From Allobosea sp. Root381 (lineage in GTDB: Bacteria; Pseudomonadota; Alphaproteobacteria; Rhizobiales; Beijerinckiaceae): DNA of 64,000 nucleotides. A model generated the notes under the pieces. That model did no database searches and had not been told where the DNA came from. It was given only the letters and a program-made list of their open reading frames with translations. The stretch spans positions 262,062 to 326,061 of the forward strand of contig NZ_LMJT01000041.1 in the NCBI RefSeq assembly GCF_001429395.1, given 5' to 3'. Shown piece after piece: positions 45,748 through 54,559 of the stretch. Position numbers and translations under genes: made by a program. Within the stretch, counting starts at the first letter, position 1. Each line of letters starts with the position of its first letter.

Positions 45748-48138
45748 TTGTCCGACGCGAACAGCTTTTCCGCCCCCCTGCCCCGCCCCGGCGGGCTCGC
45801 CGCGCGCGCCGCGGCGCAGCCTGCCGCCGGCTACCTGGCAGGCCTGAATCCCGAGCAGCGCCAGGCGGTCGAGGCAACCGACGGCCCGGTGCTGGTGCTC
45901 GCCGGCGCCGGCACCGGCAAGACCCGTGTGCTCACCACCCGCATCGGCCACCTGATCGCGACCAATCGCGCCTACCCGTCCCAGATCCTCGCCGTCACCT
46001 TCACCAACAAGGCGGCGCGTGAGATGAAGGAGCGCGTCGCTCATCTCGTCGGGGCGGTGGCCGAGGGAATGCCCTGGCTCGGCACCTTCCACTCGATCTC
46101 GGCCAAGCTCCTGCGCCGCCACGCCGAACTGCTCGACCTGCGCAGCGACTTCACCATTCTCGACACCGACGACCAGATTCGCCTGATGAAGCAGGTGATC
46201 CAGGCGGAAGGGATCGACGAGAAGCGCTGGCCCGGCCGGATGCTGGCGGGCTTCATCGACAGCTGGAAGAACCGCGGCCTTTCGCCGAAGGATGTCGCGC
46301 CCGGCGAGGCCGCCGTCTTCGCCAACGGCAAGGGCGGCAAGCTCTATGCCGCCTATCAGGACCGGCTGAAGACGCTGAACGCGGTCGATTTCGGCGACCT
46401 GCTGCTACATTGCCTGACGCTCTTCCGCGAGCATCCGGACGTGTTGCAGAGCTATCACGAGCGCTTCCGCTACATCCTCGTCGACGAGTATCAGGACACC
46501 AACACCGCGCAGTATCTCTGGTTGCGCCTCCTCGCCCAGGGCCGCCGCAACATCTGCTGCGTCGGCGACGACGACCAGTCGATCTATGGCTGGCGCGGCG
46601 CCGAGGTCGACAACATCCTGCGCTTCGAGCACGATTTTCCAGGCGCCGTCGTGGTCAAGCTGGAGCGCAACTACCGCTCGACGGGGCATATCCTCGCCAC
46701 CGCCTCCAAGCTGATCGCCCGGAATGAGGGCCGCCTCGGCAAGACCCTGCGCACCGAGGACGAGGCCGGCGAGAAGGTCACCATCACCGGCGCCTGGGAC
46801 AGCCAGGAAGAGGCGCGGCTGATTACCGACGAGATCGAGGCGATGCAGTCCAAGGGCGAGAACCTCGCCGAAATCGCCGTGCTGGTCCGCATCTCCGCGC
46901 AGATGCGCGAGCTGGAAGAGCGCTTCGTCCAGACCGGCGTGCCCTATCGCGTCATCGGCGGCCCGCGCTTCTATGAGCGCGCCGAAATCCGCGACGCGAT
47001 GGCCTATCTGCGCTGCGTCGTCAGCCAGACCGACGATCTCGCCTTCGAGCGCATCGTCAACGTGCCGAAGCGCGGGCTGGGCGACGCCACCGTCCAGATC
47101 CTGCACAACCATGCCCGCGCCACCGGGTTCTCGCTGCTGCAATCGGCCCGCGCCATCGTCGAGAGCGACGAGCTCAAGCCCAAGGCCCGCACCTCCCTGC
47201 GCGAGTTGGTCGAGGCCTTCGGCCGCTGGTCCAAGCGCGCCGAGGCCATGCCGCAGGGCGAACTCGCCGAGCTCGTACTGGAGGAAAGCGGCTATACCGA
47301 GATGTGGCAGAAGGACCGCTCGGCCGATGCCGCCGGGCGCCTGGAGAACCTGAAGGAACTCGTCCGCTCGCTCGACGAGTTCCCTGACCTGCCCGCCTTC
47401 CTGGAGCACGTTTCGCTGGTGATGGACGCCGATACCGGCGATGGCGACACGGGCCGCGTCTCGATCATGACACTGCACGGCGCCAAGGGCCTGGAATTCG
47501 ACACCGTCTTCCTGCCCGGCTGGGAGGAAGGCCTGTTCCCCAACCAGCGTGCGCTCGACGAGAGCGGCCGCGCAGGCCTTGAGGAGGAACGCCGCCTCGC
47601 CCATGTCGGCCTGACCCGGGCCCGCAAGCGCCTCAAGCTGTTCTTCGCCTCGAACCGGCGCATCCACGGGCTCTGGCAGTCGAGCCTTCCCAGCCGCTTT
47701 ATCGACGAGCTTCCCGAGGAGCATGTCGAAGTCGTGCAGGCCGCGACCAACTATTCGCAGGGCGGCTACGGCGCCTCACGCTTCGACCGGATGGAAAGCT
47801 TCGGCTCCAGCTACAACACGCCGGGCTGGCAGCGCGCGCAGGAGAACAAGGCAAAGGCCGGCGGCAATGGCGGCTTCTCGGATAGTGGCGGCTTCGGCCA
47901 AAGGAACGCCGGCGGAGGCGGCTTCGGCGCCTCACGCCAGCGCGGCCCGCTGCTGATCGAGGGCGAGCTCACGGCCAAGTCGAGCGGTAGCTCGGCCTAT
48001 GCCGAGGGCGCTCGCGTCTTCCACATCAAGTTCGGCCCTGGCACGGTCGCCAGCATCGACGGCAACAAGCTCACGGTCGATTTCGACAAGGCCGGGCGGA
48101 AGATGGTGCTGGATAGTTTCGTGCAGAGCGCTGGGTAG
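45748..48138 (+). CDS. uvrD: UvrD/PcrA-type DNA helicase
   Basis: 796 residues from TTG at 45748. ATP-dependent 3'-5' helicase used in nucleotide-excision and mismatch repair. Motif I is LAGAGTGKTRVLTTRI, Ia AVTFTNKAAREMKERV, II LVDEYQDTNTAQY, III VGDDDQSIYGWRGAE, IV LERNYRS, V TLHGAKGLEFDTVFLPG, VI RRLAHVGLTRARKRL. The C-terminus after 670 is Gly-rich and ends in a KFGPGTVASIDGNKLTVDFDKAG fold found in the PcrA/UvrD C-terminal interaction region. The Gly/Asn-rich linker of about 50 residues is low complexity. Confidence 0.95.
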   Translation: MSDANSFSAPLPRPGGLAARAAAQPAAGYLAGLNPEQRQAVEATDGPVLVLAGAGTGKTRVLTTRIGHLIATNRAYPSQILAVTFTNKAAREMKERVAHLVGAVAEGMPWLGTFHSISAKLLRRHAELLDLRSDFTILDTDDQIRLMKQVIQAEGIDEKRWPGRMLAGFIDSWKNRGLSPKDVAPGEAAVFANGKGGKLYAAYQDRLKTLNAVDFGDLLLHCLTLFREHPDVLQSYHERFRYILVDEYQDTNTAQYLWLRLLAQGRRNICCVGDDDQSIYGWRGAEVDNILRFEHDFPGAVVVKLERNYRSTGHILATASKLIARNEGRLGKTLRTEDEAGEKVTITGAWDSQEEARLITDEIEAMQSKGENLAEIAVLVRISAQMRELEERFVQTGVPYRVIGGPRFYERAEIRDAMAYLRCVVSQTDDLAFERIVNVPKRGLGDATVQILHNHARATGFSLLQSARAIVESDELKPKARTSLRELVEAFGRWSKRAEAMPQGELAELVLEESGYTEMWQKDRSADAAGRLENLKELVRSLDEFPDLPAFLEHVSLVMDADTGDGDTGRVSIMTLHGAKGLEFDTVFLPGWEEGLFPNQRALDESGRAGLEEERRLAHVGLTRARKRLKLFFASNRRIHGLWQSSLPSRFIDELPEEHVEVVQAATNYSQGGYGASRFDRMESFGSSYNTPGWQRAQENKAKAGGNGGFSDSGGFGQRNAGGGGFGASRQRGPLLIEGELTAKSSGSSAYAEGARVFHIKFGPGTVASIDGNKLTVDFDKAGRKMVLDSFVQSAG

Positions 48139-48356
48139 CGGAGCGCTTAACGCTGGCGCCCACGCGTGATAGCGCTGCGGCATGCATCACGAGCGCAGAC
48201 GCCCGAAGAGTGCTCGCTCCGGCTGTCTGCTTTGCAAGCCGCATCAGGCGAATGGTTGCTGCGCCGATCACGAGAACATGCCATGGCAATCGCAAGCGCT
48301 ATGAAGGCGGGCGTGATCAGCTTCGCTGCGAGGGATTGGCGGCGCGTTGATCCGCC

Positions 48357-48773
48357 TTACCCCTCCTCCCGCGCCCGGAACGCCTTTCGCGCCGCGCTGA
48401 CCTGCTCGTAATAGGTCTCGGCCCAGGTCCAGACCCCGCAGAAGGCAGCGCTCAGCTCCCGCCCGAGTTCGGTCAGCGTATAGTCGACATGTGGCGGGAT
48501 CACCGGATGCACGATGCGCGTGACCAGCCCGTCGCGCTCCATTTCGCGCAGCGTCTTGGTCAGCATCTTCTGGCTGATGCCGCCCACAGTGCGGCCGACC
48601 TCGCCGAAGCGCAGCGTGCCATGCTCCTCCAGCGCCTCCAGCACCAGCATGGTCCACTTGTCCGCCACCTGCGCGATCATCTGGCGCACGAGCGATTCCA
48701 CCGCCGGGCTCACCGCCGGCAGCGCCGCGCTGCGCTCATGCATCGGCCCCATCGCCTCGCGGATCGCGCGCAT
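48357..48773 (-). CDS. HxlR family transcriptional regulator
   Basis: 138 residues, ATG at 48773 with AAAGGAGA upstream. The winged-helix HxlR core is VADKWTMLVLEALEEHGTLRFGEV, GGISQKMLTKTLREMERDGLV, and YTLTELGREL. It is divergent from the SDR gene across about 100 bases, the classical arrangement for an HxlR regulator and its target oxidoreductase. The inducer is unknown. Confidence 0.9.
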   Translation of the reverse strand: MRAIREAMGPMHERSAALPAVSPAVESLVRQMIAQVADKWTMLVLEALEEHGTLRFGEVGRTVGGISQKMLTKTLREMERDGLVTRIVHPVIPPHVDYTLTELGRELSAAFCGVWTWAETYYEQVSAARKAFRAREEG

Positions 48774-48875
48774 CTCACAGTCTCCTTTTGGTGCGTATAG
48801 AACTTTCGGGCGCCTTCTTACTTCTGGTTAGCATTGCGATAAATGAAACGTCGCGCAACCACGAAGGAGTTCGCG

Positions 48876-49628
48876 ATGAACATCTCCGGCAACACCATTC
48901 TCATCACCGGCGGCGGCTCCGGCATCGGCCGCGCGCTGGCCGAAGCCCTGCACGCCAAGGGCAACAAGGTCATCATTTCCGGGCGGCGCGAGCCGTTGCT
49001 CGACGAGGTCACCGCCGCCAATCCCGGCATGGTGTCGCTGCTGGTCAATCTGCAGGACAAGGGGGACATCGCCGCCTTCGCGAAGCAGGCGGTCGAGCAC
49101 TTCCCGGCGCTCAACGTCGTCGTCAACAATGCCGGCATCATGAAGGACGAGGATCTGCCGGGAAAAGGCGACCTCGACATCGCCGAGGAGACCGTCGTCA
49201 CCAACCTGCTCGGCCCGATCCGGCTGACCGCGGCCCTGCTGCCCCATCTGCTGAAGCAGCCGCAGGCAACCGTGATGACGGTGTCTTCGGGCCTCGCCTT
49301 CGTGCCACTGGCGGTGACGCCGACCTATAGTGCAACCAAGGCCGCGATCCATTCCTGGTCGATGTCGCTGCGGCATCAGCTGAAGGGCACTGCGACCCAG
49401 GTCGTCGAGCTCGTCCCGCCCTATGTGCAGACCGAATTGCGCGGCCCCGAGCAGGCTGTCGACCCGGTCGCCATGCCGCTGGCCGACTTCATCGCCGAGG
49501 TGATGACGATCCTCGAAACGCAGCCCGAGACGCGCGAGGTCATCGTAGAACGCTGCAAGCCGCTGCGCTTCGCAGCAGAGAACGGCAATCTGGCCGGCGT
49601 CTTCGCGATGGTGAATGCGCAGCATTGA
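48876..49628 (+). CDS. Short-chain dehydrogenase/reductase (DltE-like)
   Basis: 250 residues from the ATG at 48876, with AAGGAG upstream. Rossmann fold with TGGGSGIGRALA, NNAG (VVVNNAGIMK), catalytic serine in MTVSSGLAF, and the YSATKAA Tyr-Lys pair. The last 60 residues (ETREVIVERCKPLRFAAENG) match the DltE-like SDR subgroup. Likely NAD(P)-dependent; the substrate is unknown. Divergent from the HxlR gene. Confidence 0.9.
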   Translation: MNISGNTILITGGGSGIGRALAEALHAKGNKVIISGRREPLLDEVTAANPGMVSLLVNLQDKGDIAAFAKQAVEHFPALNVVVNNAGIMKDEDLPGKGDLDIAEETVVTNLLGPIRLTAALLPHLLKQPQATVMTVSSGLAFVPLAVTPTYSATKAAIHSWSMSLRHQLKGTATQVVELVPPYVQTELRGPEQAVDPVAMPLADFIAEVMTILETQPETREVIVERCKPLRFAAENGNLAGVFAMVNAQH

Positions 49629-49685
49629 AACCTGGGCAGCCTGCCGGAGCATGACAACGCCCCGGCGGGCTGCTAATGCCGCGGC

Positions 49686-50636
49686 ATGCGTGAAGGCCTC
49701 CTGCCATCGACGGTCGCGACCGTCCTCGAACTCTCCACCAGCGGCGAGAAGGCGCGCGCGCTGACCGAGCTTCTGGGCGAGGTCTTCGACCCGACTGAAA
49801 CCGCGATCTCGGCATTCGAGATCGAGAGCGGCATCACCACGCTGTCGCTGAACGCGCCCTGGAAGGTGGAGATCTACTTCGCCACGCATCCGGACGAGGA
49901 GGCGGTGCGCGACATGCTGCGCGGCATCGTCGGTGACGAGATCGACACCATCCCCTTCACGACGATGAACCAGCAGGACTGGGTCGCCGCCAGCCTCGAT
50001 GGATTGAAGCCCGTGCGTGCCGGCCGCGTCCTGGTCCATGGCGAGCATGACCGCGACGCAGTGCGCATCAACGATATCGGCATCGAGATTCCGGCGGCCC
50101 TGGCCTTCGGCACCGGCCATCACGGAACGACCGCGGGTTGCCTGCTCGCGCTTGATGCCGAACTGAAGCGTCGCCGTCCGCGCCATGCCATCGATGTCGG
50201 CACAGGCACCGGCATCCTCGCGCTGGCCCTGGCAAAGCAAACGAAACGCAAGGTCGTGGCCGGCGATATCGATTTCATCGCCGTCGAGGTCGCCGCCCAT
50301 AATGCCCGGGTCAACAACGCCCCCGCCGCGCTAGACCTCTATGTCGCGCCGGGCCTGCGCCACGCCAAGGCGAATCGCTCACGCCATTTCGACCTCGTCT
50401 TCGCCAACATCCTCGCCGGACCGCTGAAGCGGCTCGCCCCTTCGATCGCACGCGTGCTGACGCCCGACGGCACGGTCATCCTGTCCGGGCTGCTGGCGAT
50501 GGATGTCGCCGGCGTCGTCTCGACCTACCGGCATCAGGGGCTCTATCTCGCCAGCCAGTCGCTGCGCGAAGGCTGGGCGACGCTGGTCATGAAAAAGGGC
50601 GGCGCAGCCCCCAGGCCACTCCACCCGCATTATTGA
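49686..50636 (+). CDS. prmA: Ribosomal protein L11 methyltransferase
   Basis: 316 residues. It trimethylates ribosomal protein L11. The SAM domain has FGTGHHGTTAGCLLAL, DVGTGTGILALALAKQ and a DLVFANILAGPLKRLAP motif (the FANI/L loop of PrmA); an N-terminal domain of about 130 residues recognises L11. No good ribosome-binding site precedes the ATG at 49686, which is 57 bases after the SDR stop. Confidence 0.93.
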   Translation: MREGLLPSTVATVLELSTSGEKARALTELLGEVFDPTETAISAFEIESGITTLSLNAPWKVEIYFATHPDEEAVRDMLRGIVGDEIDTIPFTTMNQQDWVAASLDGLKPVRAGRVLVHGEHDRDAVRINDIGIEIPAALAFGTGHHGTTAGCLLALDAELKRRRPRHAIDVGTGTGILALALAKQTKRKVVAGDIDFIAVEVAAHNARVNNAPAALDLYVAPGLRHAKANRSRHFDLVFANILAGPLKRLAPSIARVLTPDGTVILSGLLAMDVAGVVSTYRHQGLYLASQSLREGWATLVMKKGGAAPRPLHPHY

Positions 50637-50640
50637 GCTG

Positions 50641-50660
50641 GTCATCCCGAACGGGATGAC
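50641..50660. repeat. Short perfect palindrome after prmA
   Basis: GTCATCCCG-AA-CGGGATGAC, 9-base arms with a 2-base centre. The minimal form of the REP-like elements; it separates convergent prmA and the 42-residue gene. Confidence 0.6.
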
Positions 50661-50672
50661 GTCGAGCCGATC

Positions 50673-50801
50673 TTAGAAGCCGATATGGCCGTACTTGGCT
50701 TGCGCTTCGTCCTGCATCGCGCGGGCGTCGTGCCAGACGGCGCTGGCGAACTTGACGGTGTCGGCAACCCGCTCGATGACATGCTTGATGAGGGCGATCA
50801 T
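50673..50801 (-). CDS. 42-residue small protein
   Basis: ATG at 50801, TAA at 50675-50673. The product (MIALIKHVIERVADTVKFAS ... GHIGF) is amphipathic and helical, not a membrane segment. GGAAAA lies before the start. It follows the 76-residue gene on the same strand with a gap of about 90 bases and may form a unit with it. No family recognised. Confidence 0.5.
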   Translation of the reverse strand: MIALIKHVIERVADTVKFASAVWHDARAMQDEAQAKYGHIGF

Positions 50802-50890
50802 GGTCGTTTTCCAAATTGTGCCGCGCGGCGCGGGCGTGCGGCGAAATCTCGATTGAGAACCCTGCCGTCGCGCAGGGCAGAAGGCGAAAC

Positions 50891-51121
50891 TCAGCGGTTG
50901 AACGGAAGGCTCGCGTCGGTCGAGACCGTCGTGCCCGGCAGGCCGCCCAGCACCGTCTCCGACTCGTTGATCAGGTAGGAGTAGGCGCGCAGCTCACGCA
51001 GGGCGGAGCGGCGGCGGCTCTCGATCATCGCGGCGTAGAGGCGCTGCCAGAAACCCTCGCCGGCAGCCTTCGTCGAAACGGCCGCGGGCAATAGGGAGGC
51101 GTCGTTCAGCACGTAAGTCAT
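50891..51121 (-). CDS. 76-residue small protein, possibly DUF1127-related
   Basis: ATG at 51121, preceded nine bases earlier by AGGAG; an upstream ATG at 51130 touches that site. The middle is basic and helical (FWQRLYAAMIESRRRSALRELRAYSYL), somewhat like the DUF1127 pattern, but the C-terminus differs and the assignment is uncertain. It lies about 160 bases from the FixK/FNR-type box at 51283. Confidence 0.6.
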   Translation of the reverse strand: MTYVLNDASLLPAAVSTKAAGEGFWQRLYAAMIESRRRSALRELRAYSYLINESETVLGGLPGTTVSTDASLPFNR

Positions 51122-51282
51122 GGGAACCATCTCCTAGTTTGAGACGAAGGCAGTCCCTGTCGCTTCCTCGTTCTCTCTGACGCTAAGATGGGCTCTTTTC
51201 GCACTTGCGAGAAGAGTAATTCGCAGATGCGAGACATGCACTAAGCGCATGAACCAACCGAACTTCGTTAATGAGTGCCAGT

Positions 51283-51296
51283 TTGACGCATATCAA
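51283..51296. promoter_or_regulatory. FixK/FNR-type box
   Basis: TTGAC-GCAT-ATCAA agrees with the rhizobial FixK/FNR consensus TTGA(T/C)-N4-(G/A)TCAA. It lies in the roughly 300-base region shared by the small-protein gene (minus) and pepP (plus). I see no other clear element in that region. Confidence 0.6.
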
Positions 51297-51424
51297 AGTG
51301 GCACTCCGCCTCATTCCGAGGCGACACTTGCCGCCGCGAAAAGCAGTTGCCTGACAGGATCGGGCTAGCCTTCCTGTGCGGGAGCCGCGACGATGGCCAG
51401 AATCGCCTTTTCCGGACCTGCCCG

Positions 51425-53269
51425 ATGCCCGACAAGACTGCCTCCGCCCACCCGGCCTGCCGTTTTCAGTCCTTTTCCGAGCCGAGCGATCCGTCGCACG
51501 TGGCGCCGCGCATCGCCGCGCTGCGAAAGGCGCTCGCGCAGCAGGGCATCGCCTGCTTCATCGTGCCGCGCGCCGACGAGCACCAGGGCGAGTACGTGCC
51601 GGCGCATATGGCTCGCCTCGCCTGGCTCACCGGCTTCACCGGCTCCGCCGGCAACGCGGTCGTGACGGCGGACAAGGCCGCGCTGATCGTCGACGGCCGC
51701 TACACGATCCAGGCTGCGGAGCAGACCGATACCGCGGTCGTCACCCCCACCCGCATGGAGGAGACCCCGCTCGACCGCTGGATCGAGGCGAACCTGCCCG
51801 CGGGCGGCAAGGTCGGCTACGATCCCTGGCTCCACACGGTGGACGGCGTCGCCCAGCTCGATAAGGCCGTGGCCGCGGCCGGCGGCGAGCTGGTGGCACT
51901 GCCGGAGAATCCGATCGATGCCCTCTGGAGCGAGCGCCCGGCGCCGCCCGCAGCACCGGTCAAGGCGCATCGCGCCGAGCTCGCCGGCGAGGACACGGCC
52001 AGCAAGCTCGCCCGCATCCAGGAGGCGCTCGGCAAGGCCAAGGTCGACGCGCTCGTGGTCTCCGACCCGCATGCGCTGGCATGGGCCTTCAACATTCGCG
52101 GTGGCGATGTCGAGCACACCCCGCTGCCGCTAGGCTATGCCATCGTCCCGCGCGAGGGCCGCCCAACCGTCTTCCTGGCGCCCGAGAAGATCACCAACGA
52201 GGCCGGCGACGCCATCGGCGCCGTCGGCGAGATCGCCCCGCCCGCCGCGCTCGAGGCGCAGCTTGCAGCGCTGGGCGCAGCCGGCGCCAAGGTCAGGCTC
52301 GACGCGACGACGGCAGCTTCGGCGCTCGCAACCCTGATCAGCGAGGCCGGCGGCAACCCGGACGCAGGCGCGGACCCCATCGCGCTGATGAAGGCGCGCA
52401 AGAACGAGACCGAGCTCGCCGGCGCCCGCACCGCGCATCTGCGCGACGGCGCGGCGATGGTGCGCTTCCTGACCTGGCTCGCGCGGGAGGCACCCGGTGG
52501 TCGGCTTACCGAGATCGACGCCGTCGCCGCGCTGGAAGCCGAGCGGAACAAGACCGGCCTGCTCAAGGACGTCTCCTTCACCACCATAGCTGGCGCCGGC
52601 CCGAATGCGGCCCTGCCGCATTACCGCGTCAGCGATGCCAGCAACCGCAGGATCGAGCCCGGCATCTTCCTGGTCGATTCCGGCGGCCAGTACGAGGACG
52701 GCACCACCGACATCACCCGCACCATGGCGGTCGGCGAGCCGACGCCCGAAATGCGCGACCGCTACACCCGCGTGCTCAAGGGCCATATCGCGATCTCGCG
52801 GGCCATCTTCGTCAAGGGCACCTCAGGCGCCCAACTCGATGCGTTGGCGCGGCTGCCGCTCTGGCAGGCGGGCCTCGATTTCGACCACGGCACCGGCCAT
52901 GGCGTCGGAAGCTATCTCTCCGTGCATGAAGGCCCGCAGCGGATCTCCAGGCTCGGCACGACGCCGCTCGAGCCGGGCATGATCCTCTCCAACGAGCCCG
53001 GCTACTACAAGGAAGGCGAGTACGGCATCCGCATCGAGAACCTGATCGTGGTCGAGGAGCGCGCCATCCCTGGCGGGGACCGCACGATCTACGGGTTCGA
53101 GACCATCACCTGGTGCCCCTATGAGCGCGCGCTGGTCGACAAAAGCCTGCTCGACGAAGGCGAGATCGCCTGGATCGATACCTATCACGCCACGGTCTGG
53201 AACAAGCTCGCGCCGCTGGTCGAGGGCGAGGCGAAGGCCTGGCTGGAGAAGGCGTGCCTGCCCTTGTGA
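51425..53269 (+). CDS. pepP: Xaa-Pro aminopeptidase (aminopeptidase P)
   Basis: 614 residues from the ATG at 51425, the length of the three-domain eukaryotic-type enzyme (APP1-like). It removes an N-terminal residue before proline. Two creatinase-like N-terminal domains precede the pita-bread domain, whose metal ligands are seen in FLVDSGGQYEDGTTDITRTM (two Asp), FDHGTGHGVGSYL (His), ILSNEPGYYKEGEYGIRIEN (two Glu) and GFETITWCPYE. It may be under the FixK/FNR-type box upstream, but this is inference. Confidence 0.93.
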   Translation: MPDKTASAHPACRFQSFSEPSDPSHVAPRIAALRKALAQQGIACFIVPRADEHQGEYVPAHMARLAWLTGFTGSAGNAVVTADKAALIVDGRYTIQAAEQTDTAVVTPTRMEETPLDRWIEANLPAGGKVGYDPWLHTVDGVAQLDKAVAAAGGELVALPENPIDALWSERPAPPAAPVKAHRAELAGEDTASKLARIQEALGKAKVDALVVSDPHALAWAFNIRGGDVEHTPLPLGYAIVPREGRPTVFLAPEKITNEAGDAIGAVGEIAPPAALEAQLAALGAAGAKVRLDATTAASALATLISEAGGNPDAGADPIALMKARKNETELAGARTAHLRDGAAMVRFLTWLAREAPGGRLTEIDAVAALEAERNKTGLLKDVSFTTIAGAGPNAALPHYRVSDASNRRIEPGIFLVDSGGQYEDGTTDITRTMAVGEPTPEMRDRYTRVLKGHIAISRAIFVKGTSGAQLDALARLPLWQAGLDFDHGTGHGVGSYLSVHEGPQRISRLGTTPLEPGMILSNEPGYYKEGEYGIRIENLIVVEERAIPGGDRTIYGFETITWCPYERALVDKSLLDEGEIAWIDTYHATVWNKLAPLVEGEAKAWLEKACLPL

Positions 53270-53278
53270 GCCAAGCGT

Positions 53279-53629
53279 TCAGGCGGCCGGGGCGTCCTCG
53301 ACCCAGTCCTGCACGATCCGGTCATTGGCATGGATGCAGACGATTTCCAGCCGCCCGGTGCCGACATTGACGAACCGATGCGGAATGCCGGCCGGGCCGA
53401 CGGCGATGTCGCCCGCGACGGCGCGGAACCGGTCCCGCCCAACGGTGAACTCGGCCTGCCCACTCCGGACGATCCAGGTTTCCGTATAGGGGTGGACATG
53501 CAGGCCCGGTCCCTGCCCCGGCTCGTTGTCGACCATGAAGAACGAGACTTCGGACCCATGCTGATGGCCCTCGAAGCGAGCCGTGCGGTTGGCCGCCTGC
53601 AGCGTCGAGCTGCGGATCACCTGGTTCAT
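53279..53629 (-). CDS. Cupin domain protein
   Basis: 116 residues, ATG at 53629 with GAGGGAG upstream. A single cupin: motif 1 HVHPYTETWIVRSGQAEF (two His and one Glu as metal ligands) and motif 2 GDIAVGPAGIPHRFVNVG (His). The function is not assignable; many such proteins are small-molecule enzymes or sensors. Its promoter lies inside the twin MarR operators (53655-53704), so control by the divergent MarR protein is likely. Confidence 0.85.
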   Translation of the reverse strand: MNQVIRSSTLQAANRTARFEGHQHGSEVSFFMVDNEPGQGPGLHVHPYTETWIVRSGQAEFTVGRDRFRAVAGDIAVGPAGIPHRFVNVGTGRLEIVCIHANDRIVQDWVEDAPAA

Positions 53630-53654
53630 GCTGGAGCTCCCTCACCTCGTCAGT

Positions 53655-53672
53655 TATCTTGATGCGAAGATA
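53655..53672. promoter_or_regulatory. MarR operator 1
   Basis: TATCTT-GATGCG-AAGATA, a perfect 6-base inverted repeat. It covers the start region and touches the -10 of the cupin promoter (TATATA, 53676-53671). Confidence 0.8.
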
Positions 53673-53700
53673 TATATTCCCTAGTTTATCTTAGCGTCAA
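53671..53700 (-). promoter_or_regulatory. Promoter of the cupin gene
   Basis: TTGACG (53700-53695) and TATATA (53676-53671) on the minus strand, 18 bases apart. The -35 lies in operator 2 and the -10 beside operator 1. Confidence 0.65.
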
Positions 53701-53704
53701 GATA
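53687..53704. promoter_or_regulatory. MarR operator 2
   Basis: TATCTT-AGCGTC-AAGATA, the same half-sites as operator 1, centres 32 bases apart (three helical turns). It covers the -35 of the cupin promoter and the probable start region of the MarR gene. Confidence 0.8.
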
Positions 53705-53729
53705 GTTTGGGGACTTTGGAGATCCGTGA

Positions 53730-54263
53730 ATGCCGAATGACCATATTGAGCGCCTGCGCGGACAATGGGCCCGCGAGTTGCCGGACCTCGACACCTCGCC
53801 GATGGCGATCCTCGGCCGGGCCTATCGCCTTTCCAATCTGGTGCGACCGAGCATCGAGGCAGGCTTCGCAGCCTTCGACCTCGACCGCGGTGAGTTCGAT
53901 GTCGTCAGCACGCTTCGGCGCGCCGGGCCGCCCTACACGCTGACGCCAACCGAGCTCTACCGTTCGCTGATGATCACCTCCGGCGGGCTGACGCATCGCC
54001 TGCTCAGGCTGGAAAGGGCCGGGCTGATACGGCGCCAAAAGTCGCCCGACGACGGCAGGAGCCTGCTCGTTGCCTTGACAGAAGCGGGCCGGGAGCGCGT
54101 CGAAGAGGCCTTCCGCGCCGACATGGCCAACGAGCGACGCTTCATCGAGGCGCTGCCGCCGGAGAAGCAGACCGCGCTCGCCGCCCTGCTGAAGGAGCTG
54201 CTGATCTCGATCGAGGCCGCGCCACCCGGCGACGCCGTGCAGCCTGGTGACCGCGAGGCCTAG
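53730..54263 (+). CDS. MarR family transcriptional regulator
   Basis: 177 residues, ATG at 53730 after TTGGAGAT. The winged helix is FDVVSTLRRAGPPYTLTPTELYRSLMITSGGLTHRLLRLERAGLIRR with wing SPDDGRSLLVALT. Flanked on its left by the cupin gene and the twin operators, so autoregulation and control of the cupin gene are likely. Its stop overlaps the stop of azlD on the other strand. Confidence 0.92.
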   Translation: MPNDHIERLRGQWARELPDLDTSPMAILGRAYRLSNLVRPSIEAGFAAFDLDRGEFDVVSTLRRAGPPYTLTPTELYRSLMITSGGLTHRLLRLERAGLIRRQKSPDDGRSLLVALTEAGRERVEEAFRADMANERRFIEALPPEKQTALAALLKELLISIEAAPPGDAVQPGDREA

Positions 54264-54559
54264 AGGAACAACCGGAAGCCGACCACCGCGGCGACCCCGA
54301 CCGCAACCACGCCGAGCAGCGGCAGCCGCGTCGCGGCGAGCGCGGCGAGTGCGGCGGCAGCGGTCTCGGCCCAGCCCGTGGCGAGCGCACTCGGCGCGAT
54401 AACCGCGACCAGCACCGCCGGCGGGATCGCGTCGAAAGCCGCCTGGGCGCGGGCCGAAAGCTGGAGCCGCCCCGCCAGCGCCAGGCCGGCGACGCGCGTC
54501 GCATAAGTTGCGATGGCCATGCCGAGGATGGCGAGCAGGTTCTGCGGGTCGAGCGTCAT
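54260..54559 (-). CDS. azlD: AzlD, small subunit of branched-chain amino acid exporter
   Basis: 99 residues with four hydrophobic stretches, an AzlD-type domain (LLAILGMAIATYATRVAGLAL, AFDAIPPAVLVAVIAPSAL). With AzlC it forms the exporter for branched-chain amino acids and analogues. ATG overlaps the azlC stop by four bases. Convergent with MarR, stops overlapping. Confidence 0.88.
   Translation of the reverse strand: MTLDPQNLLAILGMAIATYATRVAGLALAGRLQLSARAQAAFDAIPPAVLVAVIAPSALATGWAETAAAALAALAATRLPLLGVVAVGVAAVVGFRLFL

Noticed and set aside
46405-47724. Minus-strand frame of 439 codons inside uvrD
   Set aside because: Opposite the helicase motifs; no recognisable domain.
48139-48356. Short frames between uvrD and the HxlR gene
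   Set aside because: None has a ribosome-binding site or a convincing composition.
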